Numbered from the stretch's first letter, positions 1 through 11,913 are shown. The stretch: DNA of 64,000 bases from Achromobacter sp. UMC46 (GCF_014170335.1 NZ_LZZS01000005.1:637584-701583); one strand, 5' to 3'. Numbers and translations: made by a program. Notes: a model not told the origin generated them from the sequence alone.

Positions 1-368
1 GCCAGGCGTACCGGTACGGGGGCGAGGAGTTCACGCTGGTGTTCCCCGGCAAGACCGCGGCCGAAAGCATGCCGCATCTGGAAACCGTCAGGCGCGCCAT
101 CGAGGCCTATCAGATGCGCTTGCGCGACAAGCCGGCGCGCCCCAAGGCGGACCAGGTCGGCCAGCGCCGGCGCGGTACGCGGGGCGGGCGCGGCGCGCGT
201 CCATTGCGGGTGACGGTCAGCATCGGCGTGGCCGAGCGCGGCGAGGCCCTGCGGGCGCCGGACGCGGTGATCAAGGCGGCGGACCAGGCGCTGTACAAGG
301 CCAAGGATGGCGGGCGCAACCAGGTGTGCGCCTACGGGGCCAGGCGCAAGGCCGGGGCCGGGGCTTGA
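1..368 (+). CDS. Diguanylate cyclase (GGDEF domain), C-terminal part only
   Basis: The reading frame enters from the left edge (first full codon at 3) and gives the last 121 residues of a GGDEF protein. The motif GGEEF (18-32) is intact, followed by the usual SIGVA and ADQALYKAKDGGRN elements, so the enzyme probably makes c-di-GMP from two GTP. An Asp of an RxxD inhibitory site would lie just before the first visible codon, so product inhibition cannot be judged. Between the GGEEF helix and SIGVA there is an Arg/Gly/Lys-rich insertion of about 25 residues that is not part of the core fold. The sensor part lies outside the window. Confidence 0.9.
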   Translation, partial: QAYRYGGEEFTLVFPGKTAAESMPHLETVRRAIEAYQMRLRDKPARPKADQVGQRRRGTRGGRGARPLRVTVSIGVAERGEALRAPDAVIKAADQALYKAKDGGRNQVCAYGARRKAGAGA

Positions 369-378
369 GCCCGCGGCG

Positions 379-897
379 CTACCGGTCCGGCAGCGCCAGC
401 GCCATCAGGGTTTCGTCGTAGAGTTCACCGTTCACGCACAGCGCTTCGCGCTCCCTGCCGTATTCGACAAAGCCCAGGCTGGCGTACAACGCCGACGCGG
501 CCGTGTTGTTGGCGGTCACGCTCAATTGCACCTGACGGATGCCGCGCATGGTCCGGGCATGCGCGATCGCCGCATGCATCAGCAGCCGGCCCATGCCGCG
601 CCCGCGCTGAGCGGGGGCGACGTACATGCTCCAGATGTGCGCCTTGTGGCGCATCTTCAGTTTGTGCTGCCGGCCCACGCCGACCATGCCGGCAAGCAAC
701 TCGTCCGCGAACACGCCGAACATCGCGCCATCGTCCAGCGGCGTGATCCAGCCCCGGATGTCTTCCGGTGTCAGCGTGTGTTCCTCTTCGTAACTTGATC
801 CGAACGATTCAGGGGTTTCCACCAGGGCATCCAGGCGCAATCGGCGCAGGGACGGGGCATCCGGGGCAGTCAGACGTCTGACAAGCGAAGAGGGCAT
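379..897 (-). CDS. GNAT family N-acetyltransferase
   Basis: 172 aa. The acetyl-CoA loop QRGRGMGRLL (roughly residues 96-105) is preceded by the beta-strand IWSMYVAP and followed by VQLSVTANNTAASALYASLGF, the classic GNAT order. It probably transfers acetyl from acetyl-CoA to an amine; the substrate is unknown. The ATG at 897 is chosen; an in-frame TTG at 906 is possible, and neither has a clear ribosome binding site. It converges with the upstream cyclase gene and is divergent from the gene at 1011. Family call is firm, function open. Confidence 0.88.
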   Translation of the reverse strand: MPSSLVRRLTAPDAPSLRRLRLDALVETPESFGSSYEEEHTLTPEDIRGWITPLDDGAMFGVFADELLAGMVGVGRQHKLKMRHKAHIWSMYVAPAQRGRGMGRLLMHAAIAHARTMRGIRQVQLSVTANNTAASALYASLGFVEYGREREALCVNGELYDETLMALALPDR

Positions 898-964
898 GGC
901 TGGCAAGTGTTGGGAATACGGAACGGTCGGGCGGAGTTTGGGCAGTATAGGCGGGCCGCCTGCC

Positions 965-970
965 TATAAT
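965..970 (+). promoter_or_regulatory. Candidate -10 box for the gene at 1011
   Basis: A perfect TATAAT lies 40 bases before the ATG at 1011. No good -35 hexamer is seen at 16-18 bases upstream; TTGGGC at 938-943 is 21 bases away. An in-frame ATG at 969 falls inside this box, which argues against it as the start codon. Confidence 0.45.
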
Positions 971-1010
971 GGATGCATTGCCGCTTGCGGTTTTCACAAA
1001 GGAGCCACTG

Positions 1011-1463
1011 ATGTTCGGTTTCCTCCAGATAAACCAGGACGCCAAGCGCGACGAAGTGCAGGAAGAGTTCGTCGCCCGTGTGGCGGATGCCGCGCAAGAT
1101 TTTGTACAAGCCGCCCGTTCCACGGGCGCACTGCTGGACTACTCCCTGTCCAGCGTCCATGCGCTGGATGACGCGCTCGAGGCCGCCCACGTCGGGACCT
1201 TGCCTCTTACTCCCATGCAGACTGTCGGCGCCGCCGCCTACCTCTACGAGATCGGGCGCCGGGCGCATGGCGGCCTCTACGAGGTCTGCGACGACGAAGA
1301 CCCGGTGGTGCTGGTTTGCGGCGACCCCGGGTCCGAAGTCTGTTTTGGCGCCATTGCCAAGGTCGAACGGCGCATCCGCTACGGCGCCTCCGAGGCGATC
1401 CCCGCCTACTTCGAGTTGTTCACGGCCGCCTTGCAGACGGGCGAAGCCCACACCATCCGCTAG
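1011..1463 (+). CDS. Conserved-looking protein of unknown function
   Basis: 150 aa, acidic, no signal peptide or membrane segment. ATG at 1011 is preceded by AAGGAG about seven bases upstream, much better than the in-frame ATG at 969. Visible features are an N-terminal helix rich in Asp/Glu/Gln, the segment LLDYSLSSVHALDDALE (about 40-56), AAAYLYEIGRRAHGGLYE (about 74-91) and a strand-rich C-terminal half. The S-x-x-S-x-x-x-L-D then AYLYE-G-GG pattern resembles small uncharacterised cytosolic families, but I do not recognise one with certainty. Probably monocistronic. Confidence 0.75.
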   Translation: MFGFLQINQDAKRDEVQEEFVARVADAAQDFVQAARSTGALLDYSLSSVHALDDALEAAHVGTLPLTPMQTVGAAAYLYEIGRRAHGGLYEVCDDEDPVVLVCGDPGSEVCFGAIAKVERRIRYGASEAIPAYFELFTAALQTGEAHTIR

Positions 1464-1527
1464 GATTGCTCCCCGTCCCCGCCGTTGTCCCTGTGCTGAA
1501 AGCGCCCGCTTTTGGCGCGATGACAAC

Positions 1528-1585
1528 GGCTGTTCGGGCCTTCTGGGGATTTCCCTTAGGACTGTAAGAAAAACAGCCCTACAAT
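1528..1585 (+). promoter_or_regulatory. Leader/promoter region of the decarboxylase
   Basis: The 241-bp gap before the decarboxylase holds a TACAAT -10-like box at 1580-1585 without a good -35, just downstream of an inverted repeat GGCTGTT (1528-1534) / AACAGCC (1572-1578). A transcript from here would have a leader of about 115 nt. Weak evidence; no riboswitch class was recognised. Confidence 0.25.
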
Positions 1586-1704
1586 TCCGCCATTCCCGCC
1601 CCCCCGGCGGGTGGTCGCGCCGTCTGTCATCAGGCGGATTTTTACTAGAAGTACACTCGCGCCGCGATAAGCGTCCGATCCCGCCTTGCCCCAGGAGCGC
1701 CTGC

Positions 1705-3966
1705 ATGAAATTCCGCTTCCCCATCTTCATCATCGACGAGGACTACCGTTCCGAGAACGCGTCCGGTTTGGGTATCCGTGCCTTATCTGAAGCGATCGAG
1801 GCCGAGGGCGTCGAGGTGATCGGGGTGACCAGTTATGGCGACCTGAGTTCGTTTGCGCAGCAGCAAAGCCGCGCCAGCGCCTTCATCCTGTCGATCGACG
1901 ATGAAGAGTTCGACGTGGATTCGCCCGAGGACGTCGCCAGCGCGATCAAGAATCTGCGGATGTTCATCGGCGAACTGCGCTTCCGCAACGCCGACATCCC
2001 CATCTACCTGTATGGCGAGACGCGCACGTCGGAACACATTCCGAACGACATCCTGCGCGAACTGCACGGCTTCATCCACATGTTCGAGGACACCCCCGAA
2101 TTCGTGGCGCGCCACATCATCCGCGAAGCGCGCAGCTACGTGGATTCGCTGCCGCCGCCGTTCTTCCGCGAACTGGTCAAGTACGCGCAGGACGGTTCGT
2201 ATTCATGGCACTGCCCGGGCCACTCGGGCGGCGTGGCGTTTCTGAAGAGCCCCGTGGGACGCATGTTCCACCAGTTCTTCGGCGAGAACATGCTGCGCGC
2301 CGACGTCTGCAACGCCGTGGACGAACTGGGCCAGTTGCTGGACCACACCGGCCCCATCGCCGAGTCCGAACTGAACGCCGCGCGCATCTTCCATGCGGAC
2401 CATTGCTTCTTCGTCACCAACGGCACCTCGACCTCGAACAAGGTCGTCTGGCACGCCAACGTCGCCGCGGGCGATGTGGTGGTGGTGGACCGCAATTGCC
2501 ACAAGTCGATCCTGCACGCCATCACGATGACGGGCGCGATCCCGGTGTTCCTGCGCCCCACGCGCAACCACCTGGGGATCATCGGCCCGATCCCGCTGGA
2601 AGAATTCCACCCGGACAACATCCGCAAGAAGATCGAAGCCAACCCCTTCGCGCGCGAAGCGGTGAACAAGAACCCGCGCATCCTGACCTTGACGCAAAGC
2701 ACTTATGACGGCGTCATCTACAACGTGGAAATGATCAAGGAGCAGCTCGGCAGCTATGTCGATACGCTGCACTTCGATGAAGCCTGGCTGCCGCACGCCT
2801 CGTTCCACGAGTTCTACCAGGACATGCATGCCATCGGCCAGGACCGCCCGCGCAGTCAGGATGCCATGGTGTTCGCCACGCACTCCACGCACAAGCTGCT
2901 GGCCGGCATCTCGCAGGCCTCGCAGATCATCGTGCAGGAATCCGAGACCCGCAAACTCGACCGCAACGTCTTCAACGAGGCGTACCTGATGCACACGTCG
3001 ACCTCGCCGCAGTACGCGATCATCGCGTCGTGCGACGTGGCCGCCGCCATGATGGAGCCGCCTGGAGGCACCGCGCTGGTCGAGGAGAGCATCCGCGAAG
3101 CGCTGGATTTCCGCCGCGCCATGCGCAAGGTGGAATCCGAGTTCGGCAAGAACGACTGGTGGTTCAAGGTCTGGGGCCCGAACCGCCTGGTGTCCGAAGG
3201 CATCGGCAACCGCGACGAATGGATCCTGGAAGCCAACGACCATTGGCACGGCTTCGGCGAAATGGCCGAAGGCTTCAACATGCTGGACCCGATCAAGGCC
3301 ACGGTCATCACCCCGGGCCTGGACATGTCGGGCAGCTTCGGCGAAACGGGCATCCCCGCCGCCCTGGTCTCGAAGTACCTGACCGAGCACGGCGTCGTGG
3401 TCGAGAAGACGGGCCTGTACTCGTTCTTCATCTTGTTCACCATCGGCATCACCAAGGGCCGCTGGAACACGCTGTTGACCGCCTTGCAGCAGTTCAAGGA
3501 CGACTACGACCGCAACCAGCCGCTGTGGCGCATCCTGCCGGACTTCTGCAAGGTCCATCGCCGCTACGAGCGCATGGGCCTGCGCGATCTCTGCCAGGAG
3601 ATCCACGAAGCCTACCGTGCCCGCGACGTCGCCCGCCTGACCACCGAGATGTACCTGAGCGACATGGTGCCGGCGCTGAAACCGTCGGACGCCTTTGCCC
3701 GCATGGCGCACCGCGAAGTCGAACGCGTCGACATCGACAAGCTGGAAGGCCGCGTGACCGGCGTGCTGCTGACGCCGTATCCCCCGGGCATTCCGCTGTT
3801 GATCCCGGGCGAACGCTTCAACCGCACGATCGTGCAGTACCTGCAATTCGCCCGCGAGTTCAACGAGCGCTTCCCCGGCTTCGAGACCTACATCCACGGC
3901 CTGGCCGACGAATTGGGTCCGGATGGCGAAAAGCGCTACTACGTCGATTGCCTGATCGAAGAGTAA
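1705..3966 (+). CDS. Orn/Lys/Arg decarboxylase, fold type I PLP enzyme
   Basis: 753 aa, matching the 710-760 aa of the inducible/biosynthetic Orn, Lys and Arg decarboxylases (AdiA, LdcI, SpeC). It removes the alpha-carboxylate of a basic amino acid to give a diamine or agmatine. An N-terminal wing domain (about 1-135) precedes the PLP domain; the Schiff-base lysine is K397 in ATHSTHKLLAGISQ, and HFDEAW carries the Asp that contacts the pyridine nitrogen. ATG at 1705 has CCAGGAG upstream. Substrate cannot be decided by eye; polyamine synthesis is as likely as acid resistance. The flavoprotein gene starts 22 bases downstream, suggesting co-transcription. Confidence 0.93.
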   Translation: MKFRFPIFIIDEDYRSENASGLGIRALSEAIEAEGVEVIGVTSYGDLSSFAQQQSRASAFILSIDDEEFDVDSPEDVASAIKNLRMFIGELRFRNADIPIYLYGETRTSEHIPNDILRELHGFIHMFEDTPEFVARHIIREARSYVDSLPPPFFRELVKYAQDGSYSWHCPGHSGGVAFLKSPVGRMFHQFFGENMLRADVCNAVDELGQLLDHTGPIAESELNAARIFHADHCFFVTNGTSTSNKVVWHANVAAGDVVVVDRNCHKSILHAITMTGAIPVFLRPTRNHLGIIGPIPLEEFHPDNIRKKIEANPFAREAVNKNPRILTLTQSTYDGVIYNVEMIKEQLGSYVDTLHFDEAWLPHASFHEFYQDMHAIGQDRPRSQDAMVFATHSTHKLLAGISQASQIIVQESETRKLDRNVFNEAYLMHTSTSPQYAIIASCDVAAAMMEPPGGTALVEESIREALDFRRAMRKVESEFGKNDWWFKVWGPNRLVSEGIGNRDEWILEANDHWHGFGEMAEGFNMLDPIKATVITPGLDMSGSFGETGIPAALVSKYLTEHGVVVEKTGLYSFFILFTIGITKGRWNTLLTALQQFKDDYDRNQPLWRILPDFCKVHRRYERMGLRDLCQEIHEAYRARDVARLTTEMYLSDMVPALKPSDAFARMAHREVERVDIDKLEGRVTGVLLTPYPPGIPLLIPGERFNRTIVQYLQFAREFNERFPGFETYIHGLADELGPDGEKRYYVDCLIEE

Positions 3967-3988
3967 GACCCGCGGGTCTGGAGTCCTG

Positions 3989-5191
3989 ATGTTTGATGTA
4001 GCCGTACTCGGCGCCGGCGCCGCTGGCATGATGTGTGCAGCGGTGGCCGGCCAGCGCGGCTTGCGCGTGGTGCTGGTCGACCATGCGGAACGCCTGGCGG
4101 AGAAGATCCGCATTTCAGGCGGCGGCCGCTGCAATTTCACCAACATCGGCGCCGGACCCGCCAATTTCCTGTCGGACAATCCGCACTTCTGCCGCTCGGC
4201 GCTGTCGGCCTACACGCCGCAGGATTTCCTGGCGCTCTTGAAGCGCCACCATATCGCCTGGCACGAGAAGCATCGCGGCCAGCTGTTCTGCGACGATTCC
4301 AGCGAATCCATCATCGACATGCTGCGCGCCGAGTGCGACGCCGGCAACGTGCAATGGCGCATGGGCTGTTCCGTGTCCGAGATCGGCCACGGCGACGCGG
4401 GTTTCGAGCTGCGCACCGCCCAGGGCGTGATCCGGGCGGCCAAGCTGGTCGTGGCGACCGGCGGCATGGCCATCCCGCAGCTGGGCGCCACCGACTTCGG
4501 CTTGAAGATCGCGCGGCAGTTCGGCCTGAAAGTGGTCGAGCCCCGGCCCGCGCTGGTGCCGCTGACCTTCGACCCCGCGCAATGGCAGGCGCTGTCCGAG
4601 CTGTCGGGCGTGGCGCTGGAAGTCGGCCTGCACACGGGGCAGGGCAAGGCCCGCGGCGAATTCCTGGAAGACCTGCTGTTCACCCATCGGGGCCTGTCGG
4701 GCCCGGCGATCCTGCAGATCTCCAGCTACTGGAAACCCGGCGAACCCATCGTGATCGACCTGGCGCCGGGCCGCGACCTGGCCGATGAACTGCTGGCCTC
4801 CAAGTCCGGCAACCGGCAGCAGCTGCATACGGTGCTGGCGGGGTTGTGGCCCAAGCGGCTGGCCGACCGCTGGCTGCATCTGGCCGAGCAGGGCGGAAAG
4901 CCCGGGCTGGCCGCGTTGCGCCTGGCCGATGCGCCGGACAAGACGCTGCGCGCGCTGGCGCAGGACATCCATCAATGGTCGCTGGTGCCCAGCGGCACCG
5001 CCGGCTACAAGAAGGCCGAAGTCATGCGCGGCGGCGTGGACACGCGCGGGCTGGACCAGAAGTCCATGCAGGCCAAGACCACGCCGGGCCTGTATTTCAT
5101 CGGCGAAGCGGTGGACGTCACGGGTTGGCTGGGCGGCTACAACTTCCAATGGGCCTGGGCATCGGGCGTGGCCTGCGGCAAAGCGCTGTAG
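3989..5191 (+). CDS. NAD(P)/FAD-dependent oxidoreductase, HI0933/YhiN family
   Basis: 400 aa. The N-terminal Rossmann motif GAGAAGMMCA (residues 8-17) binds FAD, and KIRISGGGRCNFTN is the family hallmark. The C-terminus carries the second FAD contact GLYFIGEAVDVTGWLGGYNFQWAWASG. This family (YhiN, sometimes named aminoacetone oxidase-like) has no firmly established physiological reaction. ATG at 3989 with CTGGAG about six bases upstream. The 22-bp gap to the decarboxylase suggests an operon; a link to amine oxidation is tempting but only inference. Confidence 0.9.
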   Translation: MFDVAVLGAGAAGMMCAAVAGQRGLRVVLVDHAERLAEKIRISGGGRCNFTNIGAGPANFLSDNPHFCRSALSAYTPQDFLALLKRHHIAWHEKHRGQLFCDDSSESIIDMLRAECDAGNVQWRMGCSVSEIGHGDAGFELRTAQGVIRAAKLVVATGGMAIPQLGATDFGLKIARQFGLKVVEPRPALVPLTFDPAQWQALSELSGVALEVGLHTGQGKARGEFLEDLLFTHRGLSGPAILQISSYWKPGEPIVIDLAPGRDLADELLASKSGNRQQLHTVLAGLWPKRLADRWLHLAEQGGKPGLAALRLADAPDKTLRALAQDIHQWSLVPSGTAGYKKAEVMRGGVDTRGLDQKSMQAKTTPGLYFIGEAVDVTGWLGGYNFQWAWASGVACGKAL

Positions 5192-5258
5192 GGCAGGGGC
5201 GATAGGGTAGGCGTTCGGCGCATAGCCGGGCGCTATGGCTCGAATTGCAACAATACCA

Positions 5259-5287
5259 TTGTGATATTAAATAAAAATACATATCAT
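5259..5287 (+). promoter_or_regulatory. sodA promoter overlapped by Fur-like operator
   Basis: TTGTGA (5259-5264), 17 bases, TATCAT (5282-5287) forms a sigma-70 promoter in an island that is strikingly AT-rich for this genome. TGATAT (5262-5267) and ATATCA (5281-5286) form an inverted repeat spanning the spacer. Two overlapping 15-mers (5262-5276 and the reverse strand of 5272-5286) each match the 7-1-7 Fur pattern TGATAATNATTATCA at 10 of 14 positions. A shorter repeat, ACAAT-ACC-ATTGT, lies at 5250-5262. Confidence 0.5.
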
Positions 5288-5309
5288 TTATGTTTTCGAT
5301 ATTGACTTG

Positions 5310-5329
5310 CGCCTTCCATCTGGAAGGCG
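5310..5329 (+). promoter_or_regulatory. 5'UTR hairpin next to the sodA ribosome binding site
   Basis: A perfect 8-bp stem CGCCTTCC / GGAAGGCG with the loop ATCT ends about ten bases before the ribosome binding site (CCGGAG) of sodA. It would be in the leader of a transcript from the promoter above and could affect stability or initiation. Confidence 0.5.
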
Positions 5330-5347
5330 GGTCCACCGGAGACATGC

Positions 5348-5962
<615 letters not shown>

Positions 5963-5993
5963 GGCCATCTCTCTCGAGGAGGGTAGCGGCCCT

Positions 5994-6887
5994 ATGAACA
6001 CCTTCAGCCGTCATCGCGTGCGGCCCGCGGCCACCAGCATCAGCGTGTGGACGCTTGCCGTCATGGTGTCCTGCCTGGCGCTGCATCAGCTTTGGGCATA
6101 CCTGGACGTGCGTGCGCCGCATGTGGCCGACGCGCTGTTGGGCGGCCTGGTGGCGGCCGCCGCTACCGCGCTGGGCGCGCTGCCCATCCTGTTCGCCCGC
6201 ACCATCCCGCAGAAGGTCCAGGACAGCATGTTCGGCTTCGGTGCCGGAGTGATGCTGGCGGCCAGCGCGTTTTCGCTGGTGGCGCCGGGCATCCAGGCGG
6301 CCGAGTCCCAGGGCATGGGCCCGTGGGGCGCCGGCCTGACGGTGGGCGCCGCCATCCTGCTGGGCGCGGCGGTCCTGCTCGTGATGGACCGCACCCTGCC
6401 GCACGAGCATTTCATCAAGGGGCGCGAAGGCATCGAAGCCCACCGCCTGCGCCGCACCTGGCTGTTCGTGTTCGCCATCACCCTGCACAACCTGCCCGAA
6501 GGCCTGGCCATCGGCGTGGGCTATGCGGGCAGCGACCCGGTGCGCGGCACGGCGCTGGCGACCGGCATCGCCATCCAGGACATCCCGGAAGGGCTGGTGG
6601 TGGCCGTGGCGCTGCTGGCGGCCGGTTACAAGCAATCGTTCGCCGTGGCGCTGGGCATGTTGTCCGGGCTGGTCGAACCGCTGGGCGCCGTGCTGGGCGC
6701 GGCCATCGTGGGGTTTTCGGCGGCCATGCTGCCGTGGGGCCTGGGCTTTGCTGCGGGGGCCATGCTGTTTGTCATCAGCCATGAAATCATTCCCGAATCG
6801 CACCGCAAAGGGCACGAGGTCTACGCCACCTGCGGGCTGATGCTGGGCTTTGTTTTGATGATGCTGCTGGATACCGCGCTGGGGTAG
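5994..6887 (+). CDS. ZIP family divalent metal transporter (GufA/ZupT-like)
   Basis: 297 aa, about eight membrane segments. The two metal-binding helices are TLHNLPEGLAIGVGY (HNxPEG) and IAIQDIPEGLVVAVA (QDxPEG), diagnostic for ZIP transporters that move Zn, Fe or Mn into the cytosol. A cytosolic loop with several His residues (LPHEHFIKG, EAHRLRR) precedes them. ATG at 5994 is preceded by GAGGAGGG; an in-frame upstream ATG at 5943 overlaps sodA and lacks such a site. Location directly after Mn-SOD fits Mn or Fe supply, but metal choice cannot be read from sequence. Confidence 0.92.
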   Translation: MNTFSRHRVRPAATSISVWTLAVMVSCLALHQLWAYLDVRAPHVADALLGGLVAAAATALGALPILFARTIPQKVQDSMFGFGAGVMLAASAFSLVAPGIQAAESQGMGPWGAGLTVGAAILLGAAVLLVMDRTLPHEHFIKGREGIEAHRLRRTWLFVFAITLHNLPEGLAIGVGYAGSDPVRGTALATGIAIQDIPEGLVVAVALLAAGYKQSFAVALGMLSGLVEPLGAVLGAAIVGFSAAMLPWGLGFAAGAMLFVISHEIIPESHRKGHEVYATCGLMLGFVLMMLLDTALG

Positions 6888-6947
6888 CGCGCTTGATTTT
6901 TCGGTTTTCGGCGCACGGCTTTCGTTGTATGCTTTCGCCGCTGTCAT

Positions 6948-7195
6948 GCATGTTTGCGGGAGAGAGCGGCTGTTTCCACGAATCAGCCGCCGCCGAAGGC
7001 GCAATTCGCCCAGAATCGCTCAGGTAACCGATACCGCACATGCTTGCCCCGTCCCGGTTTTTCACTGTGTGGATGCGGCAAAACAGTACTCTGGAGAGAC
7101 CTGGCGCCGGCCCCGAACAAGGGACATATCGAGCAGCCCAGGCGCCGAAGGTGCAAACCCGCTACGCGGGGCAACTCTCAGGCAAAAGGACAGAG
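6948..7195 (+). promoter_or_regulatory. Tandem glycine riboswitch
   Basis: Two glycine aptamers in series precede gcvT. Aptamer 1 (6948-7043) has GGGAGAG, CCGAAGGCGCAA and GCTCAGGTAACCGATACC; its P1 stem GCGG/CCGC (6956-6959, 7034-7037) is extended by GCATGT/ACATGC (6948-6953, 7038-7043) across a TT bulge. Aptamer 2 (7089-7195) has GGAGAG, GCCGAAGGTGCAA and the highly conserved ACTCTCAGGCAAAAGGACAG, closed by CTCTG/CAGAG. In this class glycine binding usually turns on expression of the cleavage system. The expression platform would lie between 7196 and the gcvT ribosome binding site; no intrinsic terminator is evident there, so translational control is more likely. Confidence 0.95.
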
Positions 7196-7293
7196 GGGCG
7201 GAAGATTCAGCCGTAGCCGTGCGAGCGCAATCGCTTGTCACGACCGGCATTCCGTAACCCTGGCAGATCTCTGCCGTCCCGGAGTTTCCGCGC

Positions 7294-8394
7294 ATGTCCG
7301 CAACCCTCAAACGCACCCCGCTGGCCGAAGAACATATCGCCTCCGGCGCCCGAATGGTCGATTTCGGCGGATGGGACATGCCCTTGGCTTACGGCTCGCA
7401 ACTGGAAGAGCACCACGCGGTGCGCCAGGACGCCGGCATGTTCGACGTGTCGCACATGCTGAACGCCGACGTCGCCGGCCCCGATTCTTTCGCCTTCCTG
7501 CAGCGCCTGGTCGCCAATGACGTGGCCAAGCTGACGGTGCCCGGCAAGGCGCTGTACACCTGCATGCTGAACCCGCAAGGCGGCGTCATTGACGACCTGA
7601 TCGTCTACTTCTTCGCCGCCGACGAATGGCGCGTGGTGGTCAACGCCGGCACGGCCGACAAAGACATGGCCTGGATGCAGCGCGTGAAGCAGGCCGGCAA
7701 TTTCGACGTGACGATCACCCCGCGCCGCGATCTGGCGATGGTGGCCGTTCAGGGCCCCAACGCCCGCGCCAAGGTCTGGGCGGCCCGCCCGGCATGGCAA
7801 GCCGCCACCGAACCGCTGACCCCCTTCGTCGCGGCCATCGTGGGCGACGACACGCTGGTGGCCCGCACCGGCTATACCGGCGAAGACGGCTTTGAAATCG
7901 TCCTGCCCGCGACCGAAGTCGTGCAATTGTGGCGCGACCTGGTCGCCCAGGGCGTGTGCCCGGCAGGCCTGGGCGCGCGCGACACGCTGCGCCTGGAAGC
8001 CGGCATGAACCTGTACGGCCAGGACATGGACGAACTGACCCACCCGGATCAGGCCGGCCTGACCTGGACCGTGTCCCTGAAGAACGCCGAACGCCGCTTC
8101 ATCGGCCGCGACGCGCTGGAGCAGTTCGCCACGCCCGCGACTTTCATCGGCCTGAAGCTGCAAGAGCGCGGCGTGATGCGCGCCCACATGGCCGTGCGCA
8201 CGCCGGCCGGCACGGGCGAGCTCACCAGCGGCACCATGTCGCCCACGCTGGGCGTGTCGATCGGCTTTGCCCGCCTGCCGCAAGGCGTGCGTCCGGGCGA
8301 CTCGGTCGAGGTCGACATCCGCGGCAAATGGGTGCCCGCCCTGGTCTGCAAACTGCCGTTTGTCCGTAACGGCAAAGCCGTCGAACACTCGTAA
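7294..8394 (+). CDS. gcvT: Glycine cleavage system T protein (aminomethyltransferase)
   Basis: 366 aa, the usual length. It moves the methylene group from aminomethyl-lipoyl GcvH to tetrahydrofolate and releases ammonia. Family segments seen are [25 protein letters not shown], the [16 protein letters not shown] motif that contacts folate, and the C-terminal beta-barrel with [16 protein letters not shown] at 7294 with GGAG nine bases upstream, directly after the glycine riboswitch. First gene of gcvT-gcvH-gcvP. Confidence 0.97.
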   Translation: MSATLKRTPLAEEHIASGARMVDFGGWDMPLAYGSQLEEHHAVRQDAGMFDVSHMLNADVAGPDSFAFLQRLVANDVAKLTVPGKALYTCMLNPQGGVIDDLIVYFFAADEWRVVVNAGTADKDMAWMQRVKQAGNFDVTITPRRDLAMVAVQGPNARAKVWAARPAWQAATEPLTPFVAAIVGDDTLVARTGYTGEDGFEIVLPATEVVQLWRDLVAQGVCPAGLGARDTLRLEAGMNLYGQDMDELTHPDQAGLTWTVSLKNAERRFIGRDALEQFATPATFIGLKLQERGVMRAHMAVRTPAGTGELTSGTMSPTLGVSIGFARLPQGVRPGDSVEVDIRGKWVPALVCKLPFVRNGKAVEHS

Positions 8395-8493
8395 ACTCGA
8401 AGCTTCGCGCGAGCGCCGGCCCGGTCTGGGCAAGCGCCGCCCGCGCGAGGCGCGCAACACCATTCATCTACCCGCATTCCCTCAGGAGTTCCC

Positions 8494-8871
8494 ATGAGTC
8501 TGCCCACCGATCGCAAGTACACCCAGTCCCATGAATGGGTCAAAGCCGAAGGCGACGTGTTCGTCGTCGGCATCACCGACACCGCCCAGGATCAATTGGG
8601 CGATCTGGTTTTCGTTGGCGACGTGAAGGTCGGCGCCAAGCTGAACGCAGGCGAAACCGCTGGCGTGGTCGAGTCGGTCAAGGCCGCGTCCGATATCTAT
8701 GCGCCCGTGACCGGCGAAATCGTCGCCTTCAACGAAGAGCTGGAAAACAACCCCAACCTGATCAACGAATCGGCCTTCACCGCCTGGATCTTCAAGATCA
8801 AGCCGGTCAACGCCGCCGATGCCGACAAGCTGCTGGACGCTGCCGGCTACGAAGCCGTCGCCAACGGCTAA
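8494..8871 (+). CDS. gcvH: Glycine cleavage system H protein (lipoyl carrier)
   Basis: 125 aa, typical length. It carries the lipoyl arm that shuttles the aminomethyl group between GcvP, GcvT and lipoamide dehydrogenase. The lipoylated residue is K63 in VVESVKAASDIYAP. ATG at 8494 follows CAGGAG. It lies 99 bases after gcvT and 69 bases before gcvP; the latter gap is filled by a strong hairpin. Confidence 0.98.
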   Translation: MSLPTDRKYTQSHEWVKAEGDVFVVGITDTAQDQLGDLVFVGDVKVGAKLNAGETAGVVESVKAASDIYAPVTGEIVAFNEELENNPNLINESAFTAWIFKIKPVNAADADKLLDAAGYEAVANG

Positions 8872-8882
8872 AGCCGGTTCGA

Positions 8883-8912
8883 GGCGGGCGCGGCCCCTGC
8901 GCCGCGCCCGCC
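8883..8912 (+). other. Intercistronic hairpin between gcvH and gcvP
   Basis: A perfect 11-bp, almost pure GC stem (8883-8893 with 8902-8912, loop CCCCTGCG) lies between the gcvH stop and the gcvP start. There is no T tract, so it is unlikely to be an intrinsic terminator; protection or processing of the gcvTH segment is a plausible role. Confidence 0.55.
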
Positions 8913-8940
8913 CTGACGCACCACCACCCCGAGATTCCCC

Positions 8941-11814
<2,874 letters not shown>

Positions 11815-11830
11815 TGGCGTGACACGACGG

Positions 11831-11848
11831 GCCCGGCGCAAGCCGGGC
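11831..11848 (+). other. GC hairpin downstream of gcvP
   Basis: Stem GCCCGGC (11831-11837) / GCCGGGC (11842-11848) with the loop GCAA sits just after the gcvP stop, 35 bases before the terminator. No T tract; probably an mRNA 3'-end stabilising structure. Confidence 0.4.
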
Positions 11849-11877
11849 AGGGATCCGAACCGATCCGTCCGGCAATG

Positions 11878-11913
11878 AAAAAACCCCCATCTTCGCGATG
11901 GGGGTTTTTCTTT
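11878..11913. terminator. Bidirectional intrinsic terminator
   Basis: Stem CCCCCATC (11884-11891) / GATGGGGG (11897-11904), loop TTCGC, with a T-rich run at 11905-11913 on the plus side and an A run at 11878-11883 that serves as the T tract for the minus strand. It ends the gcv operon and the convergent DUF945 gene. Confidence 0.9.

Noticed and set aside
969..1010. Earlier ATG for the unknown protein at 1011
   Set aside because: It lies inside the TATAAT box and lacks a ribosome binding site, unlike the ATG at 1011.
2203..4179. A 658-codon minus-strand frame opposite the decarboxylase
   Set aside because: Shadow frame; composition of a GC-rich complement and overlap with a certain gene.
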